Under the pieces are notes generated by a model that was not told the origin of the DNA, made no database searches, and worked only from the letters and a program-made list of their open reading frames with translations. A stretch of 64,000 bases of DNA from Micropruina glycogenica. GTDB taxonomy: Bacteria > Actinomycetota > Actinomycetes > Propionibacteriales > Propionibacteriaceae. This document shows, in pieces, positions 8,567-16,589 of this stretch. The translations under genes were made by a program, and so were the position numbers. Numbering within the stretch: the first letter of the stretch is position 1; each line of letters starts with the position of its first letter. The stretch lies in NCBI RefSeq assembly GCF_900289045.1, contig NZ_LT985188.1, forward strand, positions 62,001 to 126,000. The letters are read 5' to 3'.

Positions 8567-9597
8567 CGCTGCCCGCGTTCGGCCCGGTAAAGCTCCTCGT
8601 AACGGTCGGCGACGCTGCTCAGCGAGAACTCGCGCGACCGTTCCAGGCTGGCCTTGCCCAGGTCGTCGAGTCGGGCTGGATCCGGCAGCAACGCACACAG
8701 TTCTGACCCCAACTGCTCCAGATCTGCCAACACCCCGTAACGGCCCTCATCGGTGACGTAGCGGGCGCCGATGTTGGGGGTGGCAAGCACGGGGACACCC
8801 GACGCCATCGCCTCCGCGTACGGGATGCCGAACCCTTCGTAGGTGGAAGGCAGGCAGAACACCCAGGCGCGTGCGTAGGCATCGGCGAGCTCTTCGTCGC
8901 TGAGCCGACCGAGTACGGTGACGCCGTCGCCCAGGTCGCTCGGGGCGTCCTGCGTGACCATGAGCAGTTCTGCGTCGGGAACGGCAGGGCGCACCTGCTC
9001 GCTGAACAAGCGTGCCAGGTCGGATCCCCGCTTCCGGCCACCCCAGGTGCCGACGAAGAGCACCGTCGGATGCTCGTTCCGCCTGCCAACAGATGGATGA
9101 AACCGACTGGTGTCGACTCCATTGGGAATGACGTGCGTGACCCAGGGCGTCCACCGCAGGGTGGCCGGTGAAACGGCCACGGTCACATCGGCCACAAGGC
9201 TCGCCAGCACCTCGGAGAAGCCGAGCAGGATCATTCGCGCCTTCTCTTTGACACCCTTGATCCGCAGTGCCTCCTCGAAGCACGAGCCGTGCAAGGTGCG
9301 GACGTGCCGAGGGACACGGCGACGCCACAGCCAGTAGTCGTCTCCGTGCGCGTGCAGCACGTCGTAGGAGCCGAAATCCACCCTTCGCAAGTTGGTGGCG
9401 AACCGGAAGGTGCGAAGAGGGCCGGACAAATGCAGTCGTCGCAGGGCGTACAGCGCCCCCTCCATGGGGCCACACTCACTGAACACGTCGACGTGGTGAC
9501 CGCGGCGGACGAACTCGTTGGCGAGCTCGTGGACCTGATACCCCACGCCGATCTTGCTGCCGCTGGGCAGGTAGTAGGAAATCATGGCAATGCGCAT
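8563..9597 (-). CDS. GT4-family glycosyltransferase
   Basis: 344 aa, starting MRIAMISYYLPSGSKIGVGYQVHELANEF, the nucleotide-independent N-domain of a GT-B enzyme. The C-domain shows HVIPNGVDTSRFHP, VLFVGTWGGRKRG and the E-x7-E site in LPSTYEGFGIPYAEAMASGVPVLATPN. It probably transfers a sugar from an NDP-sugar to a growing polysaccharide on the cytoplasmic face. The start ATG at 9597 lies 11 bases after the stop of the WbsX-like gene, so the two are cotranscribed, with GH1 following by a 4-base overlap. The sugar specificity cannot be read from sequence. Confidence 0.92.
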   Translation of the reverse strand: MRIAMISYYLPSGSKIGVGYQVHELANEFVRRGHHVDVFSECGPMEGALYALRRLHLSGPLRTFRFATNLRRVDFGSYDVLHAHGDDYWLWRRRVPRHVRTLHGSCFEEALRIKGVKEKARMILLGFSEVLASLVADVTVAVSPATLRWTPWVTHVIPNGVDTSRFHPSVGRRNEHPTVLFVGTWGGRKRGSDLARLFSEQVRPAVPDAELLMVTQDAPSDLGDGVTVLGRLSDEELADAYARAWVFCLPSTYEGFGIPYAEAMASGVPVLATPNIGARYVTDEGRYGVLADLEQLGSELCALLPDPARLDDLGKASLERSREFSLSSVADRYEELYRAERGQR

Positions 9598-9608
9598 TGG
9601 GTCGCTCA

Positions 9609-10670
9609 CTACTGCAATCCGTCCCTCAAAGCCTGGAGCCACGCTCGTCCGTTGATCAGGTCGGGTTCCAGATGGTTCCCCTCGGCCCACTCGTTCCAGG
9701 ACTTGATCCACAACAGCCGCTCGGCGAACGGACGGTCGGCGATGGTCGCGATCGCCTCTTCGACGTTGCGGCGGAACTTCGCCGGGGTTGCATCCCGCAG
9801 CACCACACCTCCACGTCCGGAGCGCGGGGTGTTGTCCCAATTGGGGTACACACACGGCTGGATGTGGGGGCCGGTGATGGAATCGCCGGCGACGTGGTCG
9901 TTGTAGTCGAAGATCTCCGGACCGCCGAGAACCTTGCGAATGGCACGCATTCGGAGCATGCCGGCCTTGGATCGCACCGCAGGAAGACGCATGTACACGC
10001 TGGCATCGAACCCGTCCGCGTCGCCGTCTGCGTAGCGCACGTTGCCATGCATGTCGCTCATCTCACCCACCAGATACAGTCCAGGCAGGCCCGCCTCCCG
10101 CGCCATGCGCTGCCACCGGTCGACGAACTCCGCGGTGTTGGGAAGGTCTTCTGGGCGAAAGACATAGAACACGGGACGGTCGTTCACTCGCAGGTAGCGC
10201 TCGTCGCGGAAGGCGGCCAGCACCGTGTCGAAGTGACGACGGTCGTCCTCGGGTCCTGGGTACAACTGCTCACGCAGAATGCGGTCGCGAGCGCCGTGCC
10301 AGATGCCGCTCCAGGTCTGATTGGCCCAGGCCAGGCAGAACGAGATTTCCGGCGAGCCGGCCGCCAGCACCTCCATGAAGGGCCGCTCCAAGATCCGGGT
10401 GCCGTGACCGAACCAATAGTGCCAATAGGCGAACGCCGCGACCCCGAACTCTCTGGCGAGGTCGCTCTGCGCCTGACGGGTCTCGGGGACGCGAAGGTCG
10501 TAGAAGCCCAGTTCCGAGGGCAGGTTGGGTTGTCGATGACCCGGAAACAGCCGCCGGGCGCGCGCTGCATTGGTCCACTCGGTGAATCCGGGACCCCACC
10601 ACTCGTCGTTCTCGGGAATGGGAAAATACTGAGGGAGGTAGAACGCGATCGCCCGCGCCTTCGGGTCCAC
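9609..10670 (-). CDS. WbsX-like glycan protein (GH99-like domain)
   Basis: 353 aa matching the WbsX/Glyco_hydro_99-like family seen in O-antigen and rhamnan loci: ARAIAFYLPQYFPIPENDEWWGPGFTEWTN, then GVAAFAYWHYWFGHGTRILERPF, FCLAWANQTWSGIWHG, and WIKSWNEWAEGNHLEPD at the end. The family is often annotated as a glycosyltransferase or lipopolysaccharide biosynthesis protein, while its fold resembles GH99 endo-mannosidases. Whether it builds or trims glycan is not settled. No signal peptide is seen, so a cytoplasmic role is likely. It leads a three-gene minus-strand operon. Confidence 0.88.
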   Translation of the reverse strand: MDPKARAIAFYLPQYFPIPENDEWWGPGFTEWTNAARARRLFPGHRQPNLPSELGFYDLRVPETRQAQSDLAREFGVAAFAYWHYWFGHGTRILERPFMEVLAAGSPEISFCLAWANQTWSGIWHGARDRILREQLYPGPEDDRRHFDTVLAAFRDERYLRVNDRPVFYVFRPEDLPNTAEFVDRWQRMAREAGLPGLYLVGEMSDMHGNVRYADGDADGFDASVYMRLPAVRSKAGMLRMRAIRKVLGGPEIFDYNDHVAGDSITGPHIQPCVYPNWDNTPRSGRGGVVLRDATPAKFRRNVEEAIATIADRPFAERLLWIKSWNEWAEGNHLEPDLINGRAWLQALRDGLQ

Positions 10671-10750
10671 GTGGTCTCCCGTCTTGAGTTCCGGCCGGCT
10701 CTATCGTAACGGCCCCGTGGGGGGCGCCCAATCACAGACCGGCGGTTGCC

Positions 10751-12565
10751 TCAGCGGCTTTCGTCCGGAAGGTACGCGGTGGCCTGCAGCCGGAATAGTT
10801 CGGCGTAGATGCCGTCGGTCGCCATGAGCTCGTCGTGCGTACCGGACTCGGCGACCCGTCCGCTGTCGAGCACGTAGATTCGGTCAGCGTTGCGCACTGT
10901 GGAGAACCGATGGGAGATCACCAGTGCGGAGCGCCCCTCGATTGTGCTGCGCAGCGAAGAGAACAGATCGTACTCGGCGCGCGGATCCAAAGCGGCGGAC
11001 GGTTCGTCGAGAATCACCAGCGGCGCGTCGCGGTAGAAGGCACGGGCGATCGCCAGGCGCTGCCACTGCCCACCCGAGAGGTCGTGTCCGCCGTCGAACA
11101 TTCGAGTCAGCATGGTTTCGTAGCCCTGTGGCAATTCGTCGACGAAGTCGGCGACGCCGGACGCTGCTGCCGCTCGCCGGATGCCATCGTCGTTCACCGG
11201 TTGCTCGGGCTGGCCGAGAGCGATGTTGGTGCGCACGTCCATCGCGTAGTGCACGAAGTCCTGAAAGATCACCGCGGTGCTGGCTCGCGCCGTGCCCTCC
11301 GGTAGCTCGCTCAACGGGCTGTCGTCCCACCACACGGCGCCTTGATCGGGCGGGTACAGGCCGGCGATCAGCTTGGCCAGAGTGCTCTTGCCGGACCCGT
11401 TCTCGCCGACCAGCGCGACCACTTCGCCGCGTCTGATCCTGATCGACACCCCGTCGACGGCAGGCGTCCGCCGTCCTGGATAACTGAAGCTGACCTGCCT
11501 CGACTCGATCTGCTCGAACGGGCGGACGGCAGCCGCTGTGGCCGGCTCGGGAGCGAGCGCGAGGAAATCCTGCAGGTCGTCGATGAACAACCCGGATTCG
11601 AAAACTGCTTGCACACCGCCTGTCAGCCCCTGGATCTGGCTGGCCAGCATCCGCACCGCCACGAGCGCCGCACCGGCGGTTGCAATCGTGAGGCCACCTC
11701 CGGTGACCATCCAGGCGAGCGCCAGCAGGGTGAGTCCAAGCACAATCGCCGCGCCTGACTGTCCGATCACGCTGAGCGCCGTGCGACGCTTGAGGTGGCC
11801 GCGCAAGTCGTCCAGGTACCGCGAGTAAACCGCGTCGAAGCGTCGGCGAAGATTGCCGACCATGTCGAACGCGCGGACCTCCTTGGCCTCATCGCGTCCA
11901 GTCATCAAGATGGCCAGGTAGGCGCGGAGTCTGCTGGGCTGGGTCTGCGTCACGTTGAAGCGAAACTCCAGCCGGCTCTCCTGCCTACTGGTCAGCAGCA
12001 ACGGAAGTCCGCCAAACGCCAGCAACGGCAGCAACAGTGGATTGAAAGTCACGAGTGTCAGTCCGAGGCCGATGCAGGACAGGGCTGAGCCAAGGGCGGC
12101 GATGACGCCGCTGGTGACCTGAAACGGCCGGGTCAGACCACTGACCCGCACGCGTTCAAGTCGGTCGAAGAACCCCGGATCCTCGTAATTCCACAGGCCG
12201 ACTCCGGTAGAGACGTCGAGGATCGAATGCCACATGGTTCGGCCCACCTGCTCGCCCACATAGCGAGTGAGAGATGTCTGGACGGAGGACGCCACTGCGG
12301 CTGCGGCAGTGAGGAGTGCCATTATGGTGATCGGAGCTATCGCTGCTCCGATGCCAGTCGAGCCCAGCTCGAGCAAGGCGTTCAAAAGCCACTGGACAGT
12401 GAGCACCTGGCCCGCCAGGATCCCTGCGTTCAGCAACTGCAGGCAACTCAAGACGACGAACGAGACCCGCGCCGAGCGCCACACCAAACGGCTGCTGAAG
12501 GCCACCAGACTTCGCAGTCTGCCCAGCGACTTCGGGGCAGTGGGGATCGCAGTCGGGTTGGACAC
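10751..12565 (-). CDS. Lasso-peptide ABC exporter (D protein): fused membrane and ATPase domains
   Basis: 604 aa. Residues ~30-325 hold about six membrane helices. Residues ~350-600 are an ABC ATPase with Walker A GENGSGKST (387-395), signature LSGGQ (496-500), Walker B LVILDEPSAALD (516-527) and the switch His in SALVISHRFS. Half-transporters of this type export lasso peptides and give the host immunity. No C39 peptidase domain is present at the N-terminus, as expected when a separate B2 protease removes the leader. It is divergent from the precursor gene, sharing a ~150-bp control region. Its assignment to the lasso locus rests on that position; it could export another peptide, but no other candidate is nearby. 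Confidence 0.85.
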   Translation of the reverse strand: MSNPTAIPTAPKSLGRLRSLVAFSSRLVWRSARVSFVVLSCLQLLNAGILAGQVLTVQWLLNALLELGSTGIGAAIAPITIMALLTAAAAVASSVQTSLTRYVGEQVGRTMWHSILDVSTGVGLWNYEDPGFFDRLERVRVSGLTRPFQVTSGVIAALGSALSCIGLGLTLVTFNPLLLPLLAFGGLPLLLTSRQESRLEFRFNVTQTQPSRLRAYLAILMTGRDEAKEVRAFDMVGNLRRRFDAVYSRYLDDLRGHLKRRTALSVIGQSGAAIVLGLTLLALAWMVTGGGLTIATAGAALVAVRMLASQIQGLTGGVQAVFESGLFIDDLQDFLALAPEPATAAAVRPFEQIESRQVSFSYPGRRTPAVDGVSIRIRRGEVVALVGENGSGKSTLAKLIAGLYPPDQGAVWWDDSPLSELPEGTARASTAVIFQDFVHYAMDVRTNIALGQPEQPVNDDGIRRAAAASGVADFVDELPQGYETMLTRMFDGGHDLSGGQWQRLAIARAFYRDAPLVILDEPSAALDPRAEYDLFSSLRSTIEGRSALVISHRFSTVRNADRIYVLDSGRVAESGTHDELMATDGIYAELFRLQATAYLPDESR

Positions 12566-12628
12566 CCTCAGAGGGTAGCCACTCAGATGTGCGGAGCCCT
12601 GTGCGACGTGGCCCCTCGCCTACGGCGC

Positions 12629-12661
12629 ACACATATATCACCTCTGAATCCCATGTGTTAT
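12629..12661 (+). promoter_or_regulatory. Candidate promoter/operator for the lasso precursor gene
   Basis: In the gap between the divergent exporter and precursor genes the DNA turns A+T-rich (ACATATATCA). ACACAT (12629-12634) and ATGTGT (12653-12658) form an inverted repeat with an 18-base gap. TGTTAT (12656-12661) could be a -10 box, which would give a leader of about 45 bases before the ATG at 12715. Placement is by eye only. Confidence 0.35.
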
Positions 12662-12714
12662 CGTGGATGCGCCGCGGGGGATGCGGCATGTCAACTATTG
12701 GGGGGATGATTTAC

Positions 12715-12840
12715 ATGACCTACGAAGCACCGACCATTCAGGAGGTCGGAAGCGTCGCCGAGCTGACCCTCGGCCAGCCGCTTCCGATCCGTCTGGACGA
12801 CAACACGTTCTGGTGGGGCGCCACTCCGGGCTCCCGCTGA
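12715..12840 (+). CDS. Lasso-peptide precursor (A), 41 aa
   Basis: Starts at ATG 12715, nine bases after GGGGGG (12700-12705); ATG 12706 is an in-frame alternative. The leader Y3-x2-P6-x-I8-x3-G12-x5-T18-x-G20 fits the YxxPxLxxxGxxxxxTxG rule for lasso precursors exactly. Thr18 is the expected penultimate leader residue, so cleavage after Leu19 gives a 22-residue core starting at Gly20. Ring part: GQPLPIRLD, closing Gly1 to Asp9 (Asp10 is an alternative but would give an unusual 10-member ring). Tail: DNTFWWGATPGSR, where the Trp-Trp or Phe could be the plugs. There are no Cys, so no disulfides. The genes that follow are the expected processing enzymes. I do not recognise the core as a known peptide. 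Confidence 0.9.
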   Translation: MTYEAPTIQEVGSVAELTLGQPLPIRLDDNTFWWGATPGSR

Positions 12841-12855
12841 ACGAAAGTCCGCAGG

Positions 12856-12889
12856 ACGGCGGGCGACCCGGAAGGGCCGCCCGCCGTTT
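12856..12889 (+). terminator. Strong hairpin between lasso precursor and cyclase genes
   Basis: ACGGCGGGCG (12856-12865) pairs perfectly with CGCCCGCCGT (12878-12887). After one A-C mismatch, CCC/GGG extends the stem to a GGAA tetraloop, and TTT follows. It sits 15 bases after the precursor stop and 13 before the cyclase start. A leaky terminator here would give much more precursor than enzyme mRNA, as in many RiPP operons. Confidence 0.75.
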
Positions 12890-12899
12890 GCGTGCAGAC

Positions 12900-14051
12900 A
12901 TGACACAGTTTCGGCGACTCGATGCGGTCGAGGCCACGTTCGGGCTCCCGCGTCAGATCGTCGAAGCTCCCGACGGTTTCAGTAGTCATTCCAGCGAATC
13001 GCCTCGCCAGGCACTTGAGGGCCTCCTGGAACCCGCGCTCGCCCATACAGAACCCTGCTATGTGCTGTTCTCAGGTGGACGGGACTCCTCAGCCGTTCTC
13101 GCTGTCGCTGTCGCGGTGGCTCGACGGTTGGGCGCCGACGACCCGCACCCAGTGACTTATGTGCACCCGGACGCTCCCGGCAGTGACGAGGGTGAGTGGC
13201 AGCGTTTGGTGCTTCAACACCTCGGCATCGGTCGTCGGACCGTGCTGGAGTTCCGCGGAGAGCAGGCTTGGCTCGGCGATGCCGCTACCGAAAGTCTGGG
13301 CGCCAACGGCTTGCTGTGGCCGCCCTCCGTCCACCTGCACGGAGCCATCTACAAGCACCTGGACGCCGGAGCTTCACTTGTTTCGGGCGAAGGGGGCGAC
13401 CTCGCCATCGAGGGTCGCCGAATCACGCCATTGGTGCAGGCCGTGCGTGCATTGCGCCCGCGGGCCTCCCTGCGTGGGTTGACGGAACTGGTCCGCGGTG
13501 ACAGGAACCGGGCTATCCAGGGTCTGGCGGACGCTTGTGGCTGGCTCACCGCGACAGGACGGCAGCGATTTCTCCAACTCTATGCGCCCGACGCCGAGCC
13601 ATTGCGCTGGGACCGTAGCCTTTACAGCGCAGCTTTCTCGCGGATCGCGGTGCTAGCCGGCTCGAACTTCCGGGCCCAAGCGCAAGCTTTCGGGCTGCTG
13701 CCGCTGAACCCGCTCGAAGAGCCACGATTTGTCGCCGCACTGATGAGGCAGGGTGGAATGCTGGGCATGGGTAGCCGTACCGACATGATGCGCTCACTGT
13801 TCGCCGATCTGCTCCCCGATGCCGTGGTCGCGCGCACCTCGAAGGCCTACTTCAACGAAACGCGCTGGTCGGAGACCGAACGAGCGTTTGCGCGCGAGTG
13901 GGAGGGTGCAGGCGTCGACCCGGAGTACAACGACCACGATCTTCTGCGCCGCGAGTGGTTGTCTGAGGCTCCGTTCACGATGAGTGCCTTCCACCTGCAC
14001 GCAGCCTGGCTCGCCAGCCATGGTTTACCGTTGGCTCCTGATGGCTCTTAG
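12900..14051 (+). CDS. Lasso-peptide cyclase (C), short asparagine-synthetase-like form
   Basis: 383 aa with the ATP-pyrophosphatase loop YVLFSGGRDSSAVLAVAV (PP motif SGGxDS, residues ~58-64) and the second active-site motif SGEGGDLAIEGRR, equivalent to SGEGADE in AsnB. In lasso loci this protein adenylates the ring Asp/Glu and closes the macrolactam with Gly1. Most lasso cyclases are ~550-620 aa and keep an inactive glutaminase-like N-domain. Here the ATG lies just after the precursor hairpin, and upstream in-frame sequence only overlaps the precursor gene, so that N-domain is missing. The gene overlaps B2 by 11 bases. Confidence 0.85.
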   Translation: MTQFRRLDAVEATFGLPRQIVEAPDGFSSHSSESPRQALEGLLEPALAHTEPCYVLFSGGRDSSAVLAVAVAVARRLGADDPHPVTYVHPDAPGSDEGEWQRLVLQHLGIGRRTVLEFRGEQAWLGDAATESLGANGLLWPPSVHLHGAIYKHLDAGASLVSGEGGDLAIEGRRITPLVQAVRALRPRASLRGLTELVRGDRNRAIQGLADACGWLTATGRQRFLQLYAPDAEPLRWDRSLYSAAFSRIAVLAGSNFRAQAQAFGLLPLNPLEEPRFVAALMRQGGMLGMGSRTDMMRSLFADLLPDAVVARTSKAYFNETRWSETERAFAREWEGAGVDPEYNDHDLLRREWLSEAPFTMSAFHLHAAWLASHGLPLAPDGS

Positions 14052-14502
14052 GCACAGAATCCGAACCGTGCTGTCGTACCCTCCTCGACGGTGGGGCGAC
14101 ATGCTGACGGCAGCCGCACTGGCGATCCGTGCCGAAGTCGCGATCCGGCGTCACGGCGTGGCGGGTGCCGCTCGGGTGGGCGGTCTGCAGTTGGCCATGG
14201 ACGGTGCCGCGGCTCCGGTCGCGAGTCCGACCGAAGCCGGGCTCACAGACCGCGAGCTCGAGCAACTCGATATTGCCTGGCGGATGTTGAGGTGGGGGCC
14301 GTTCAACGGCACCTGTTTGCGGCGCGCCGTCGTCGGGGGCTACTTTCTGCGGCACCATGAGCCACTGCTGCGGATCGGGGTGACGAAGATCGACGGAAAG
14401 GTGGCGGCTCACGCCTGGGTCGAGGTCGGTGCAGTTGGGCTCGACCCCGACGGTGCCGCCGTGTACCGGGTCTTGGTGACTCCGGAGGAGGTGCAAGGGT
14501 GA
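14041..14502 (+). CDS. Lasso-peptide leader protease (B2), transglutaminase-like
   Basis: 153 aa from ATG 14041, which overlaps the cyclase stop by 11 bases; ATG 14020 is possible. Cys92 (FNGTCLRRAVV), His124 (AAHAWVEVG) and Asp135 or Asp137 (GLDPDGAA) form a cysteine-protease triad. The Cys-to-His spacing of 32 is the same as I recall for McjB (C150/H182). This is the McjB C-terminal domain as a stand-alone protein, as is usual where the leader-binding domain is a separate B1 protein. Its role is to cut the leader after the Thr-Leu pair, with ATP-linked help from cyclase and B1. The stop overlaps the kinase start (GTGA). Confidence 0.88.
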   Translation: MALRHRIRTVLSYPPRRWGDMLTAAALAIRAEVAIRRHGVAGAARVGGLQLAMDGAAAPVASPTEAGLTDRELEQLDIAWRMLRWGPFNGTCLRRAVVGGYFLRHHEPLLRIGVTKIDGKVAAHAWVEVGAVGLDPDGAAVYRVLVTPEEVQG

Positions 14503-15425
14503 ACGTAACCCAACTCTATGGACTGCGGATCGCAACAGATTTTGACTTGCACGACTCAGGAACCCCCACCGCAGGCCAACCGGATGTCGTTGTTCACAGC
14601 GCCGAGTCCTTCGATCTTTGGCAACCACAGCCAGTTGGGCAGGTGCTGCTGGACTTCGAGACCCACGAGCCCTGGTACACCTTGGTACGGCTCGAGGACG
14701 GACGCTTCCACTACCGGGTGCACAGCATCGGCGACTTCGTCATCTCGCCGGACGTCACCCACGTGGAGATGCGGCTGCACCGTGACGTGCAAGACGGTAT
14801 GGATGCAATCATGACCACAGGCACCCTGCTGTCGCTGCTGCTTTTCCTGCGCGGCACGTCCGTCTGGCACGGCAGCGCCGTCGATGTGGCCGGTGAGGCC
14901 ATCGGCTTCGTCGGTCACTCAGGTCAGGGCAAGACCACCATGGCGACCCTTTTCTGCGCAGAAGGGGCTTCGGTCGTCACCGATGACGTACTGGTGATCG
15001 ATGAGGCGGGCACCCGTCCCACGGTACGTCGAGGTTCTCGCGAACTGAGGTTGCGCTCCGGAACCGCGGAGCTGGTGGAACGGCTGTCAGATGTCGCGAC
15101 CCGCACGAGTGCCGATGAGCGCCAGATCCTCGCGCCCACCCACGCCGCGCAGGAGTCCACGCCTCTGCGGGCGATGCTGATTCCGCTACCCACCCGCGAC
15201 GGTTCCGCGTTGAGATTCGAGCGCCTTCGGGGAAAGAATGCGGCGCTGGCCCTTGTCCGTTACCCGCGCCTGATGGGTTGGCGGGACCAAGGTGTTCTGC
15301 GGCGGCTGTTCGCAGACGCCTCCGCAGTCGCGTCGACGACACCGGTGTTCGCCGCCCTTGTACCGTGGGGCCCGCCGTTCCCAAGCGACATCTCCGGCGC
15401 GCTGGCCGAGACACTGGCATCGTGA
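14499..15425 (+). CDS. HPr-kinase-like lasso-peptide tailoring kinase
   Basis: 308 aa from GTG 14499, with GGAGGAG about 8 bases upstream. The P-loop GHSGQGKTT (139-147), the preceding WHGSAV (123-128) and TDDVLVID (161-168) match the C-terminal catalytic half of HPr kinase/phosphorylase. No HPr or sugar-transport gene is nearby. Related kinases in lasso loci, such as PadeK of paeninodin, phosphorylate the C-terminal Ser of the precursor. Here the precursor ends Ser-Arg, so Ser21 of the core is penultimate; Thr12 and Thr18 are other acceptors. Tight overlap with B2 and the next gene (TGATG) shows it belongs to the operon. Substrate and product are inferred. Confidence 0.82.
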   Translation: MNVTQLYGLRIATDFDLHDSGTPTAGQPDVVVHSAESFDLWQPQPVGQVLLDFETHEPWYTLVRLEDGRFHYRVHSIGDFVISPDVTHVEMRLHRDVQDGMDAIMTTGTLLSLLLFLRGTSVWHGSAVDVAGEAIGFVGHSGQGKTTMATLFCAEGASVVTDDVLVIDEAGTRPTVRRGSRELRLRSGTAELVERLSDVATRTSADERQILAPTHAAQESTPLRAMLIPLPTRDGSALRFERLRGKNAALALVRYPRLMGWRDQGVLRRLFADASAVASTTPVFAALVPWGPPFPSDISGALAETLAS

Positions 15426-16573
15426 TGGATCGGTTGCGGCCGCTGGCCCAATTGCTGGTGGAGAGCGTCCGCGCCGTTGAGGGACCTTTGCCGGGCGACC
15501 TGAGTCACGTCGGCGCCCATGACTTGATGGCTGCCGGACTTCAGCATCGAGTGCGCCCGGCGATGCTGCGGCGATTGCGGGCCGCGCCGGACGCGCGACA
15601 AGACTGGGTCACGGCACTGCAGGCGTCCCGCCACGGACAGTTGATCCGGCAGATGCAGTCCGCTCACGATCTACGGCGGATCGGTGACGCCTTCTCCGAG
15701 CGAGGGGTGCGGTGGGCGGCGGCGAAGGGTCCGGTCTTGGCGAACACCGTCTGGCCGCATGTGGACATGCGCGAGTTCAGTGACCTTGACCTTTTCTTGC
15801 ACCCGGAGGACTTCGCCGGAGCGTTGAGGGTGCTGGAGAAGCTGGGATGCGGCTACGTTGATCGAAACTGGCCAGAGATCCTGCGTCAGGGACGAGCTGA
15901 ACTGGCCTTGACCGGCCCGTCAGGGTTCGCGCTCGATCTGCACTGGGACATGGTGGTCTCGGCCTCGGCGAGGCGATGGTTCAAGGCCGATCTACCGGCA
16001 ATGCTGGCGCGTGCCCGCACCGTGCGGTTGGCACCCGACCTCGCCGTCCCGACGTTCGACGCCTCCGACACCCTGTTGCATCTGGCCCACCACGCGGCAC
16101 AATCAGGAGCGAATCGCCTGGTCTGGCTGGCGGATCTGCTGCACGCCTCCGCGAACCCAGAACTTGACTGGCCGGCGGTCGCCCGGCGTGCCGACCGCGC
16201 CGGCATGGCGATCACCGTCGGAATCGTGATGGCCCGCACGGAGCGCACCTTCGAGGTGGCGTTTCCGCTTCCCCCAACGCTGCGGCGAGCGGCTGAGAGG
16301 TCGCTGTCAGGCCGCGTCGCCGCTCGGCGCGACAACATTCGCCCTTTCCCGCATCTGCCTGGCGATCCTGCGCTGTCCGGCATCGAATACTCCAGCGCTC
16401 GTCGAGGGGATCTGTCGTCGGTTGCCGCGGCCATCGGCCAGTGGTTCGGGGTGCGACGTACGGAGTGGCGGGTGAGACGGCACGGGGCAGACCAGAACCC
16501 GCTCGATAGGGCGGTCGACGACGACCAGGCGAAGGGAGCCTATTTGAGGCTCGCAGCCCACGACGGCCGCTGA
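15425..16573 (+). CDS. Nucleotidyltransferase-family protein of the lasso operon
   Basis: 382 aa. AAKGPVLANTVWP (99-111) followed by MREFSDLDLFLHPED (115-129) is the active-site signature of the NTP_transf_5 family (stand-alone nucleotidyltransferase), with Asp120 and Asp122 as metal ligands. LDLHWDMV (near residue 175) supplies the third acidic strand. The family recurs in lasso and other peptide loci next to HPr-like kinases, but to my knowledge its reaction there is unproven. It could transfer a nucleotide or phosphate group to the peptide. The start overlaps the kinase stop by one base (TGATG). It converges on the B1 gene, with 16 bases between the stops. Confidence 0.75.
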   Translation: MDRLRPLAQLLVESVRAVEGPLPGDLSHVGAHDLMAAGLQHRVRPAMLRRLRAAPDARQDWVTALQASRHGQLIRQMQSAHDLRRIGDAFSERGVRWAAAKGPVLANTVWPHVDMREFSDLDLFLHPEDFAGALRVLEKLGCGYVDRNWPEILRQGRAELALTGPSGFALDLHWDMVVSASARRWFKADLPAMLARARTVRLAPDLAVPTFDASDTLLHLAHHAAQSGANRLVWLADLLHASANPELDWPAVARRADRAGMAITVGIVMARTERTFEVAFPLPPTLRRAAERSLSGRVAARRDNIRPFPHLPGDPALSGIEYSSARRGDLSSVAAAIGQWFGVRRTEWRVRRHGADQNPLDRAVDDDQAKGAYLRLAAHDGR

Positions 16574-16589
16574 GGGTCGCCTGGTCAGC

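Noticed and set aside
12589-12714. Longer precursor start giving an 83-aa peptide
   Set aside because: The extra residues have no leader features and would cover the promoter region; ATG 12715 has a ribosome site and gives the exact leader motif.
14499-15425. HPr kinase/phosphorylase of carbon catabolite control
   Set aside because: Translationally coupled inside the lasso operon, no HPr or sugar-uptake gene alongside, and only the kinase core motifs are present.
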